From an uncultured Alphaproteobacteria bacterium (GTDB lineage: Bacteria > Pseudomonadota > Alphaproteobacteria > Rs-D84 > CACZYB01): DNA of 64,000 nucleotides. Of the stretch, positions 23,985 to 32,766 are shown piece after piece. The DNA lies in contig CALXYK010000015.1 in NCBI GenBank assembly GCA_944392955.1, positions 1 to 64,000 of the forward strand, given 5' to 3'. Under the pieces are notes generated by a model, which saw only the letters and a list, made by a program, of their open reading frames with translations, made no database searches and had not been told where the DNA came from. Within the stretch, counting starts at the first letter, position 1. Each line of letters opens with the position of its first letter. A program made the translations under genes and the position numbers.

Positions 23985-26900
23985 TTTTATTTGCCCACTC
24001 CTTTACTGATTTAGGTACTTCTATATTTCCTGATGGATTATGTTTAAAACTTCCATCTCTATTTATTGCTCGTCCATCATTTAAGTGAATATGATCCTGC
24101 TCTCCCTTTATTTTTCCTTTATCAACTCTCTTTATTTCTTTAGGAGCTTTACCTTTCTGAACTTGTTTTTGCATTTGATTTACAGATGTAGATTTACTAA
24201 AATCTAAACATAATTTAGGATGTTTAGCACACCAACTGTTCGGATCTTTATCTCCACCATTATTATCATTATTATTCATATTTTCTGGTTCTTGTCCAGA
24301 AGAATTGTCATTACTTGAATTATATAACATTAATCCTGCTGTGGCAACACTTGTTGCTACCGTTCCAGCTACAATCCAATCTATACCTGCACCAGCAACA
24401 CATCCTATAGGACCTAAACTACAACCAGTAGCTGTTGCAACTTGTGGATTTCCTTCACCATTTCCTATTTGACTATTATTAACATCATTTAATAAACTTA
24501 GACTACCTGTACTTCCTATTGTAAGGTTATTTTCTTTCATCCACTCAGTTTTATTCATACCATTAGTATTTTCGTTTCCGAAATTCTTTAAACTGAATAT
24601 TCCGGCTCCGGTTTCTCCTCTATTTATTGCATTTTGCTCTTTTCTATTATGTTCTTCAAAATTTGTTGTTTCGTGATAAATTACATTCATCAAGTCGTTT
24701 GGTTTTGTTAAGTCTACATTTGCAAGGTTTATTGTAATATTCTTTATTTCCTCATCATTGCTTTGGTATGAGAAGCCTGCAACATTACCCTCTACATTTG
24801 CAAGTTGTAATTTTCCACTAAATCCATTTTCTCCTGCTGTTAAATCAGCTATCTGTTGCAATATATTTTTTGCTTCTTCTGAATCAAAGTTTGTCATTCC
24901 ATTTAATGCAAGCATCAAATCTTTTCTATTTTCCTTTAACTCAGTCATTTGCCTATCTTGTTCAACATAGTCATAGAAATTTTCAGAAAGGCTTTTATCT
25001 CCTTTTATTGTATTTTCAATTGATTTAGTAATTATATTATTTCTTAATCCATTACCAATTTGAGATAAATTTTCACCAAGTTTTTCGTGCTGTTCTACAA
25101 TATTCGCACGGCCCTCGCTTGTAAATACTCGGTTATCAATGGATGCACTGGCATCAAGGGTTCCGGTTGTCATATTTTTTGTAATTTCTTGGGCTTTTGA
25201 GGTGTCACGATTAAGGCCAGTCAAATCAGAACCTTGGGCAACCTCAATTACACCTTCACCTATTGTTGCGTGGGTAATTTGTTCTTTATCATTACCTGTA
25301 TCCTTTAAAGTAAGTGATGTTTCTCCGTTTGGATGAAGGTTTGTTTCTCCTTTATTCGTTGAGATACCAACACCTGTATTTACACCATATCCTTTATCAT
25401 TTGAACGATCAAAATCCTGTAAATCTTTGTATTCAAGTTTGTTTGTTGCAAGGTGGAGACTTTCACTTCCATCAATCATTGCACCAGTAATTGAGGTTTT
25501 TCCCGCTACATTTATATCAACATTCTTTCCAGTCAATTCAGTCATATCGTTGACCCAAGCACTGTCATGATATGATGAAGTAGAATTTACCCCTAATCCA
25601 GAAGAATTTTTACCCTTTGCATCACCTTCTACACCAATACCACCAGAGGTGTTAAATCCAAAACTTTTACCTTTTACATAATCAGTATCTTGTTTTGACT
25701 CAAGAGATAAATTTTCACCAATTGAAGCAATAAGAGTTTCGTTTGCATTTACGTTGGCACCACTAAATTCTGCATCACTACCTGTTGCAATTAAAATATT
25801 ATTTGCATTTGTATTTGAGCTTGTATAATTTGTTCCATGGGCACGATTGGTTGACTTATCATAACCTGCATTCAACTGAACAGCATTATTTCCATATGAT
25901 GCACCAGCGACAATATGTTCATCAGATGATGAAGATGAGTATGTATTTTCTCCCGCTAATACCTTTAATTTATTTAATACATTATAAGATACTGTATCAT
26001 TTGCAGTAATGTTTGAACCAATTTGATTTAAGTCATTATCTGAAGAATTATGAATATTTTCTCCTGAAATATTACTTGCAACACTTTGCATAGATGTATA
26101 ATTTTCTGTATGCTTATTTATATTATTATTTGATGAAACAGATGCATACATGCCTGTTCCAAAACTTGAAGCAGCAGCTGTCGCAGCACCTGAAACACTT
26201 GATGCTAATCCAATTTCTGCATTTGTCAAGTTAATCAATGCTAATGATAAATTATATTCTGCATCTTTAACAGATTCATTACTTGCTTTTCCATTATTTT
26301 GAGCATCTTTTATTTTGTTAAGATTTTCTTTAGCATCACTTACAGCTTTAGTTGCATTATAAAAATCTTTTGTTGCATTAACGGTATCAACATAACTATT
26401 TCCAACATTTGCTCCTGCAGAAACAGTTATATCTTTTCTTATATTTTCTTTGCTTACAGTATCATAATCATTCAAAATATTTATGTCATTACCTGACTTT
26501 AAAGTTATATCTTGATTAGAATTAAGATTTGATGCCTTTATATTAATATCTTTTGTTGCTCCAATTGTTAGATTGCCTTCAACATTAAGGTTTGAAGATA
26601 CAACTTTATTTTCTGTTTTATTCTCTTCAGAAGAACTCTTTTTTGCAATATCTACATTTGCACTTACTTTAGCATTTTTTACATCTACATCTAAACCAAC
26701 TGGAACACCCATAGATAATGCAGTAAGTTGTAACCCTGCATTTACAATAGCATTTAATGCATTTGTTTTTTCATGTTTTTCATAATAAGAAGAAGTTTCA
26801 ATATCATTTATAATATTAACATTAGCTTTGTTTTCTGTTTTTTCTACACCACTTTCTGTAAATTTATAACCAGCAAGTAGGTTTGCATCACCACCAACAT

Positions 26901-29900
26901 CTATATCACTTGCAATAATATTTACATCTTTATTTGATACTATATTTAAACCATCCTTAACCGTTACATTCGAACTTTTAAGCATTTCATTATCATCTAT
27001 TACTGTATCCTTCTTAGAATAAATACCTCCAAGATAAGATTTTGAACTATGACTATAATTATAATCTCTATCTTTTACTGCTGTAATATTTATATTGCCA
27101 CCTATATCAAGTAAAGCATCACCACCAACATTTACATTTGCTCCTGCAAAATTTGCATCGCCAGAAGTTGTAAGTATAAAATTACCACCAGCATTTATCT
27201 CACTTTCCTTATTTTCAATTGTATCTTTGATTGATATTTTTGTTTTTTTAGAAACTAGATTATCACTAATCTTTTTGGTTTCTGTTCTGTTATGAAGTTC
27301 TATTGTATTAAATGTTGCAGTTCCTGCCTTTATATTTACATCACCATCTTTACTTTCTATTTTTGCTCCACCATTAACTAAAGCATTATCAATATCCAGT
27401 GATACACCATTTACCCCACTGATAGTTGCTGTATTAGCTGCTATTTCAGTATGTTTCTTAAGTTCATATTTATCATCATAATCTGAACTTAATACTTTTG
27501 TTTGATTTACAAGATTATCAGACTTTATTTGGATTATTTTGCCCTCTATATTACCTGATAGGTTTGTAATATTCTTTGCATTTATTGTTGTTAATCCATT
27601 TGATTTAAGGGTTGCAACTTGATCATCATTGCTTTCATTTACAAGACTATTAGATTTTACTGAGAGAATATTGTTTGATGTAATATTTCCATAGTTAGAT
27701 ACATAATCAGATTCAATTCCTACATTAAATCCACTAATTTTTGATCCATTATTATTATCTATTGCATCCAGGGTTGCTTGTGATAAATACAATTCTGGAA
27801 CAAGAACCTTTTCTCCATTCACTTCCTTTGTCACATACCAAATAATATCTTTTTTAAGGTTTGTAATCTGACTTTTGTTTAATGCAATACCGACTTTTAA
27901 ACCTAATTCTTCTCGAACTTCTAATGCATTATCATAAAGTTGTTTCATTTGATCGGCATCGCTACCAATACTTCCATCATTAGCAAGATAATGCTGTTGT
28001 GTAGATTTTACTATTGCATCCATGATTATCTTTGTTTCATAAGCAGGATCTCCAAGTATTTTAACGGTATCTATACCATCCAAAAAATTACCAAGACCTT
28101 CAAAAAAATAACCACTTCCAATATAATTTTCTACATTTATAAATGGAACATTATTTTCAATAAGATATTTCCCACCTTCAGAAATTTTAAATAATCCATT
28201 GTTTTCAACAGGAAGTTGTATATCTATTGAAACATGTTGTTTTTCTATTGATTTATTGGAAAGTGTGGCAACGATATCTCCGTTTGGATTAACGTCTTGA
28301 TCATTTTCTATTTGGCTATCTGTCTTGATTGATAAAGTTCCACCAGAAAGGATTGTTGCTCTTTGCTTATTATAAATACGCTTTTTTGATATTTCAGATT
28401 TATTTTCATGGTGTTTACCAATTTTCCACTTTTTTCTTTTTATTTTTATTCTTTGTGAATTTACGGTAAAAGAAGCAATTTCACTTGTCGTAAGATTTTT
28501 TAATTTTTGAGCTTTTAGTATCATATCTCCTTTTGAGGATAGAATACTATTTTGATTTAAAATATTTTTTGTTGCATTAAGAGCAATGATTCCACCTGCA
28601 ACAATTGATGAAGGTAAACTATTAAGATTTATACTTTCAATTTCTTCTTGCCCAAGAACTTTCCATCCACACAACCAACCACAAGCTTTATCTCTGATTT
28701 TATTATACTTTTTTGTGACTGCTTTATCCCCAGTATTATAATCAAAACCTTTATTTGTGATAGAATTAGCAGAAATTTCTATATTTCTTTTTGCTTCAAT
28801 TTGTCCTGCATAATTTACAAAGTTATTTAAAAAAGTATTTATAAATGGATAATCAACTTCAGAAGTTTGAAAATTATTTAGTGTATTATTTGTTATAGTA
28901 TTTGTATTATCCAAAACTATTTCTTCATCATTTGGATCACCTGCAGGAATAGATTCAGTATAAGAAATATTGTTGCCATTACTATCTTTTATAGTAAATT
29001 TATCATCTCCACTATAACTATATACTTTTTGCTTAATAGTTGGTGAAATACCTATACACGCACTTTCATCCACACAATTTTGATACTCTGGATTTGGAAC
29101 ATCAATTTCTGTAATACTTTCTTCACCAATAATAAAAGTATAACCGTTAAGTTCAAAACTTTCTCCTGCCTGTGCATCATCACTTATAATATCAGAAGAA
29201 ATATCCACTGTTTCACCATTTTCAAGAATAATAGTAAGATTTACTTCTTCATCTTCGGGTGTATCGGTATAGGTAAATGGTATACTTACTTCTGCTGTAT
29301 TTGGATCTGTTTCTGCATCTATATATGGATTGTCATAAGTTTTATTTGTATCTAGTTCTTGATAATTGATATTTAGGTCATCACGACCTTCAATAATCAA
29401 ATCTCTTCCAGCATAAATATCAGCCTTGTAATTAACAAGATTATTTGCAATATAAAGGTGCATATCATTGCCTGCCAAAATACCTGAACCTCTATAATTT
29501 ATAAGATCGTTTCCTATATATAAATCCATATCATAGTTTGAAAGTAATTGACCATAGTTATTTAGATTTAATGCGCTTATAAAAAGATTATTGCCTGTAT
29601 TTATTTTTCCAATATTCTCTAGGTTATTATTTGTTATTATATCTAAATCATTATAAGCCAATAAATAAGCATTTTGTTTATTAAAGATATTTCCTAATAC
29701 ATTTAATTCAAAATTGTTTTTAGATGCTACAGTAGAATAATTTGTTAAACTACCATTTATTCCAATATAAAGGTTGCTATCAGACACTATATTTGCGGAA
29801 TTTATAAAGTTAGCACCAGTAGTAATATATAAGTCTTTTTTAGAATTTATATTTCCTTTTTTATTATCAAAATTTTGTTTTACTAATAATTCAATATCAT

Positions 29901-31092
29901 TATTTGAAATTATATTTGATTCATTTAAGAAATTTCCGTCTGTTGAAATATATAACTCATTATCAGATGTAATATTTGAATTATTTACAAAATTATTTCT
30001 CGCAATTAAAAATATATCATTTGAAGTAATTTTGTTTCCAAGTAATGAAATATCTTTTTCTGAATTTAATAAAATAGAATTATTTGCTATTACTTTACCT
30101 TCGGTAATGGTAGAAAGATTTTCTTTAGAGTTTGCAATAATACTATTTTGTGCAACAATGTTCTTTAGTTTAATTTCACCATCTGATGTAATTTCAATAT
30201 TACCAGCATCTGCGATAACATCCCCTCCAAGGTTTACTCCAAATCCATTTTGTGTAGCAATCACAAAAATATTACCAGCTTTCATTCCTCCAACAGAAGA
30301 AACATTAATAGCAACTTCTGAATTTATATTGTTATTTGATGAAATTTCTTGTGTATTCCAATCATATTTATCATTTCCTGATAAAACTTTTAAATCTCCA
30401 TATATAGAAACATCCCCTGAAATTTTTATTGCATTGGATACAAGTTCTGCTGAGCTTGGAGCATAAAGCCCAAAATTTTCAACGCCAACACCATTGATAC
30501 GTAATTCTGCATTAGGTGAAATTCTAAAACTTTCTATATTTCCATTTACAATATTAGAACTACCTGTTACTAAGGATAATCTTGTTGTATTTATAAATCC
30601 ACAACCATTACAAGTTATACCATTTGGATTTGCAACAACATAATCTGCTGGATGTCCATAAATTTCAGTATAACCATTCATTGTTGTTTTGGAATTTGAA
30701 ACAACTTCATTCAAAATAATTTTTGCATAATCTCCATCACGAAAATTTGGATTAAATTCAACATGCTGATTTGTTAGTGCTGACTTATAGGTAATGTTGT
30801 AATCTTGCAAATTAAGGTTGTTTACAATTAAACCTTCTGTTCCAACATTAAAATCATTAAACTTATTAACTGACACACCAGCAGCAGTTGGTTTTGTGAT
30901 ATTAAGAACAGGCGTATTATTTGATGGAATTCCTAATGTTGCATTATTGGGAACTGGATTAATTGGTAATGTTTGAGCAAATGCAGAAAAAGAAAATAAA
31001 GGTGAAAATATTAAGTAAAAAGAGAAATAAAAGACTAAACTTTTGCAAAATCCTTTCGAAAAAATTTGAAATATTTTGCTAAAACTTGACAT
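23968..31092 (-). CDS. TpsA/CdiA-type filamentous haemagglutinin with C-terminal toxin
   Basis: 2374 residues. A long signal peptide (about 1-40, ending SAFAQ) is followed by the TPS secretion domain (about 41-290) with NKFNDFNVGTEGLIVNN and VANPNGITCNGCGFINTTR. A beta-helix follows, with repeats of the type NDLYI-x-NxGNLVN (about 300-570). A non-repetitive acidic insert with a Cys pair lies at about 575-720, and a second Cys pair (CGWLCGW) near 807. Long FHA-2-like repeats run to about 2100. The toxin part begins near INRGETG (about 2155), has a hydrophobic segment (GPIGCVAGAGIDWIVAGTVATS), and ends in a tip with GEQDHIHLNDGRAINRDGS and KEWANKNGWKL, a C-terminus I associate with polymorphic toxins (possibly type 24, unverified). 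It kills or inhibits touching neighbours lacking the immunity protein. Confidence 0.93.
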   Translation of the reverse strand: MSSFSKIFQIFSKGFCKSLVFYFSFYLIFSPLFSFSAFAQTLPINPVPNNATLGIPSNNTPVLNITKPTAAGVSVNKFNDFNVGTEGLIVNNLNLQDYNITYKSALTNQHVEFNPNFRDGDYAKIILNEVVSNSKTTMNGYTEIYGHPADYVVANPNGITCNGCGFINTTRLSLVTGSSNIVNGNIESFRISPNAELRINGVGVENFGLYAPSSAELVSNAIKISGDVSIYGDLKVLSGNDKYDWNTQEISSNNNINSEVAINVSSVGGMKAGNIFVIATQNGFGVNLGGDVIADAGNIEITSDGEIKLKNIVAQNSIIANSKENLSTITEGKVIANNSILLNSEKDISLLGNKITSNDIFLIARNNFVNNSNITSDNELYISTDGNFLNESNIISNNDIELLVKQNFDNKKGNINSKKDLYITTGANFINSANIVSDSNLYIGINGSLTNYSTVASKNNFELNVLGNIFNKQNAYLLAYNDLDIITNNNLENIGKINTGNNLFISALNLNNYGQLLSNYDMDLYIGNDLINYRGSGILAGNDMHLYIANNLVNYKADIYAGRDLIIEGRDDLNINYQELDTNKTYDNPYIDAETDPNTAEVSIPFTYTDTPEDEEVNLTIILENGETVDISSDIISDDAQAGESFELNGYTFIIGEESITEIDVPNPEYQNCVDESACIGISPTIKQKVYSYSGDDKFTIKDSNGNNISYTESIPAGDPNDEEIVLDNTNTITNNTLNNFQTSEVDYPFINTFLNNFVNYAGQIEAKRNIEISANSITNKGFDYNTGDKAVTKKYNKIRDKACGWLCGWKVLGQEEIESINLNSLPSSIVAGGIIALNATKNILNQNSILSSKGDMILKAQKLKNLTTSEIASFTVNSQRIKIKRKKWKIGKHHENKSEISKKRIYNKQRATILSGGTLSIKTDSQIENDQDVNPNGDIVATLSNKSIEKQHVSIDIQLPVENNGLFKISEGGKYLIENNVPFINVENYIGSGYFFEGLGNFLDGIDTVKILGDPAYETKIIMDAIVKSTQQHYLANDGSIGSDADQMKQLYDNALEVREELGLKVGIALNKSQITNLKKDIIWYVTKEVNGEKVLVPELYLSQATLDAIDNNNGSKISGFNVGIESDYVSNYGNITSNNILSVKSNSLVNESNDDQVATLKSNGLTTINAKNITNLSGNIEGKIIQIKSDNLVNQTKVLSSDYDDKYELKKHTEIAANTATISGVNGVSLDIDNALVNGGAKIESKDGDVNIKAGTATFNTIELHNRTETKKISDNLVSKKTKISIKDTIENKESEINAGGNFILTTSGDANFAGANVNVGGDALLDIGGNINITAVKDRDYNYSHSSKSYLGGIYSKKDTVIDDNEMLKSSNVTVKDGLNIVSNKDVNIIASDIDVGGDANLLAGYKFTESGVEKTENKANVNIINDIETSSYYEKHEKTNALNAIVNAGLQLTALSMGVPVGLDVDVKNAKVSANVDIAKKSSSEENKTENKVVSSNLNVEGNLTIGATKDINIKASNLNSNQDITLKSGNDINILNDYDTVSKENIRKDITVSAGANVGNSYVDTVNATKDFYNATKAVSDAKENLNKIKDAQNNGKASNESVKDAEYNLSLALINLTNAEIGLASSVSGAATAAASSFGTGMYASVSSNNNINKHTENYTSMQSVASNISGENIHNSSDNDLNQIGSNITANDTVSYNVLNKLKVLAGENTYSSSSSDEHIVAGASYGNNAVQLNAGYDKSTNRAHGTNYTSSNTNANNILIATGSDAEFSGANVNANETLIASIGENLSLESKQDTDYVKGKSFGFNTSGGIGVEGDAKGKNSSGLGVNSTSSYHDSAWVNDMTELTGKNVDINVAGKTSITGAMIDGSESLHLATNKLEYKDLQDFDRSNDKGYGVNTGVGISTNKGETNLHPNGETSLTLKDTGNDKEQITHATIGEGVIEVAQGSDLTGLNRDTSKAQEITKNMTTGTLDASASIDNRVFTSEGRANIVEQHEKLGENLSQIGNGLRNNIITKSIENTIKGDKSLSENFYDYVEQDRQMTELKENRKDLMLALNGMTNFDSEEAKNILQQIADLTAGENGFSGKLQLANVEGNVAGFSYQSNDEEIKNITINLANVDLTKPNDLMNVIYHETTNFEEHNRKEQNAINRGETGAGIFSLKNFGNENTNGMNKTEWMKENNLTIGSTGSLSLLNDVNNSQIGNGEGNPQVATATGCSLGPIGCVAGAGIDWIVAGTVATSVATAGLMLYNSSNDNSSGQEPENMNNNDNNGGDKDPNSWCAKHPKLCLDFSKSTSVNQMQKQVQKGKAPKEIKRVDKGKIKGEQDHIHLNDGRAINRDGSFKHNPSGNIEVPKSVKEWANKNGWKL
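24448..24629 (-). repeat. 182-bp toxin-entry direct repeat, copy 2 (in tpsA)
   Basis: Partner of 23009-23190. It marks the junction in TpsA between the conserved stalk and the exchangeable toxin tip. Confidence 0.93.
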
Positions 31093-31124
31093 ATTATACC
31101 CTTATTGTCATTAATCTGAGTCGG

Positions 31125-31153
31125 AATTTAGCATTATTTATCTGATTTTACAA
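31125..31153 (-). promoter_or_regulatory. Promoter of the tpsA-tpsB operon
   Basis: On the minus strand TTGTAA (31148-31153), a 17-bp spacer ending in TGC (extended -10) and TAAATT (31125-31130). This gives a leader of roughly 30 nt with AAGGG before ATG 31092. Confidence 0.65.
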
Positions 31154-31510
31154 GCAAATTTTGAATATTTTTCTTTTAAACAATCCCTTTATTAATTATC
31201 AAACTATTTATTATCTGTGGATCCTCTACAACCCCGCAAAAAACTAAGGTTTTACAATTTAAGACTTTCTCTATGCACCAGTTAGCAATTATAAATCCGC
31301 TACTGGTTATTTTTTTACAACTTTTCTAATGTGCCGACACATTTTTATATAAGTAAAATCAAGTAGTTAAATTGACCAATAGATATGTCCAACAATTTCT
31401 TAGAGAATAGAGAGAAAATACTGAGAATTTACTCGTAAAAATATAAAACTGAGTGCCATTTAGATAATTTCAATTTTTAAAGACTAGGCAGAACCTGTAC
31501 TTTAAAGGTA
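31154..31510. other. Non-coding stretch between tpsA and tRNA-Arg
   Basis: About 360 bp with no plausible gene on either strand. Two hairpins are visible. ACCAGTTAGC / GCTACTGGT (31277-31286 with 31299-31307, one bulge) is followed on the plus strand by TATTTTTTT, so it looks like a plus-strand terminator with no gene in front. AATGTG-CCGA-CACATT lies near 31329-31344. This would be the tRNA-proximal end of the island; the stray terminator could be a relic of a lost gene. Confidence 0.5.
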
Positions 31511-31512
31511 TA

Positions 31513-31538
31513 GAAAAAACCGCCCATATGGACGGTTT
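31513..31538 (-). terminator. Intrinsic terminator of tRNA-Arg
   Basis: On the minus strand AAACCGTCC-ATAT-GGGCGGTTT (31517-31538, one G-U pair) is followed by TTTTTTCTAT-like sequence, directly after the tRNA 3' end. Confidence 0.85.
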
Positions 31539-31546
31539 GAAACTTT

Positions 31547-31623
31547 TGGTGACCCCGAGACGATTCGAACGTCTGACCCACAGCTTAGAAGGCTGTTGCT
31601 CTATCCAGCTGAGCTACGAGGCC
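31547..31623 (-). tRNA. tRNA-Arg (TCT)
   Basis: 77 nt with an encoded CCA. The acceptor GGCCTCG pairs with CGGGGTC, the anticodon loop CTTCTAA reads TCT, and the T loop is GTTCGAA. Its 3' end faces the CDI island. Confidence 0.96.
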
Positions 31624-31635
31624 ATACCGGAAAGT

Positions 31636-31663
31636 ATTCTAACACTTTTTTATGAATTGTAAA
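31636..31663 (-). promoter_or_regulatory. Promoter of tRNA-Arg
   Basis: On the minus strand TTTACA (31658-31663), a 16-bp spacer and TAGAAT (31636-31641), ending 12 bp before the tRNA. Confidence 0.75.
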
Positions 31664-31682
31664 GCATTTTCTAAAATTTAAC

Positions 31683-31710
31683 TTGACAAAATAAATTTTT
31701 ATGATAACAT
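31683..31710 (+). promoter_or_regulatory. Promoter of the small gene at 31734
   Basis: TTGACA (31683-31688), a 16-bp spacer and TAACAT (31705-31710). It overlaps the in-frame ATG at 31701, so the ATG at 31734 with AAAGGAC before it is the likely start. Confidence 0.65.
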
Positions 31711-31733
31711 TCTTAAAAAACAAAGGACATAAA

Positions 31734-32000
31734 ATGGAAAAAGAAATATCTCAACTTTTAAAAAGTATAGAAAGTATTAGAGTTCAAATATTAAAATATA
31801 CATCTAAAACTGGTAGCTCATTTACATTTTCATACACCTTGCTACACAATAAACTTGGAATAAATAAGTTAATGGCAAAGGCAAATAGTATAGATATAAA
31901 AAAGTTAGATGAAAATTCACAAAATTTATTAAAACAATTTCGTAATACCTACAACGAAATGATAAATAAAATATATACAGAACAAGGCAACCTAAGATAA
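31734..32000 (+). CDS. Small hypothetical protein (88 aa)
   Basis: 88 residues from ATG 31734 (ribosome site AAAGGAC). It is Lys/Asn/Ser-rich and predicted almost entirely helical (MEKEISQLLKSIESIRVQIL, KKLDENSQNLLKQFRNTYNE), with no Cys, signal peptide or known motif. It is isolated between tRNA-Arg and tRNA-Leu and outside the duplicated tRNA ends, so not clearly part of the CDI island. A regulatory or structural coiled-coil role is possible, but nothing shows it. Confidence 0.6.
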   Translation: MEKEISQLLKSIESIRVQILKYTSKTGSSFTFSYTLLHNKLGINKLMAKANSIDIKKLDENSQNLLKQFRNTYNEMINKIYTEQGNLR

Positions 32001-32003
32001 ATA

Positions 32004-32031
32004 TTGCAAAACCTAAAAATTTTGCTATAAT
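32004..32031 (+). promoter_or_regulatory. Promoter of tRNA-Leu
   Basis: TTGCAA (32004-32009), a 16-bp spacer and TATAAT (32026-32031), ending 11 bp before the tRNA. Confidence 0.82.
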
Positions 32032-32042
32032 ACAAAATACTT

Positions 32043-32129
32043 GCGATCGTGGCGAAATTGGTAGACGCGCAGTGTTGAGGTCGCTGTGGGGAGTTCCCCT
32101 TGGAAGTTCAAGTCTTCTCGATCGCACCA
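32043..32129 (+). tRNA. tRNA-Leu (GAG)
   Basis: 87 nt with a long variable arm (TGGGGAGTTCCCCTTGG region) and an encoded CCA. The acceptor GCGATCG pairs with CGATCGC, and the anticodon loop TTGAGGT reads GAG. Confidence 0.96.
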
Positions 32130-32243
32130 TTTATTTTAAAATTTTTTCAAAAAAGAATTTATTCAAACAAAAAATATTACAAAAGCACTAGATTTTAGTG
32201 TTTTTTTGTGATATACTCCTAATAGGAAAAGAGAGGGAAAACT

Positions 32244-32717
32244 ATGAATAATCAACAGGGAGTGTACAAAGATAAATTAAAAGATACATATCTAAAAGAT
32301 ATAAAAATTTCAAAAGAAGAAAAATTTGATATTGCAAATAAATTGATGAATTTAAAATCACAAAAACTATCAAATAACATTTTATCTATTGCAGGAATGT
32401 TGAATAAACACATTGATGATACATATTTCATAGTATACGCAATCTTAAATCAATACTCTGAAAAAATAACTGATTATTCAAAGGATACAGAAGAAAACCT
32501 TTCGGATAAACAAAAAATAGAAGGAATAGAAGCATCAAAACAAATAATAGAAAAAAATATTTCTAATAAGGAGTTTATCAATTCTGTTTACAAAGATATA
32601 AGAAGTGGTGCAAATATAGAAAAAATTTTTTTCCCAAAACAATTACAAAAAGAATTAAATGAAATGAAGGGGTTAATACAAATGTTAGAAACCCTAAAAA
32701 CATCAGAAAGATTCTAA
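32244..32717 (+). CDS. Hypothetical helical protein (157 aa)
   Basis: 157 residues, Lys/Asn/Glu-rich and predicted helical throughout (EEKFDIANKLMNLKSQKLSNN, KQLQKELNEMKGLIQMLETL), without signal peptide, membrane segment or Cys. GAGAGGGA precedes ATG 32244, and a TATACT -10-like box lies about 30 bp upstream, so it looks like a real single gene. Convergent with the membrane-protein gene at 32767. I do not recognise it. Confidence 0.65.
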   Translation: MNNQQGVYKDKLKDTYLKDIKISKEEKFDIANKLMNLKSQKLSNNILSIAGMLNKHIDDTYFIVYAILNQYSEKITDYSKDTEENLSDKQKIEGIEASKQIIEKNISNKEFINSVYKDIRSGANIEKIFFPKQLQKELNEMKGLIQMLETLKTSERF

Positions 32718-32745
32718 AAAATCCCGACCTTAACAATCGGGATTT
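32713..32745 (-). terminator. Intrinsic terminator of the gene at 32767-33636
   Basis: AAATCCCGA/TCGGGATTT (32719-32727 and 32737-32745), a 9-bp stem with a 9-nt loop. On the minus strand it runs into TTTTTTAG. Confidence 0.8.
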
Positions 32746-32766
32746 AAAACAACTTTGTAAATACTA

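Noticed and set aside
22990-31092. Long plus-strand reading frames opposite tpsA (for example 29774-30466)
   Set aside because: They lack ribosome sites, have unlikely composition, and lie wholly opposite a clear TpsA gene; they are frame shadows caused by its repetitive Asn/Ile codons.
31701-31733. Longer start (ATG 31701) for the small gene before tRNA-Leu
   Set aside because: That ATG lies in the -10 region of a TTGACA-16-TAACAT promoter and has no ribosome site; ATG 31734 does.
31822-32130. Minus-strand frame across tRNA-Leu
   Set aside because: It runs through a tRNA gene and opposite a better-supported small gene; a shadow.
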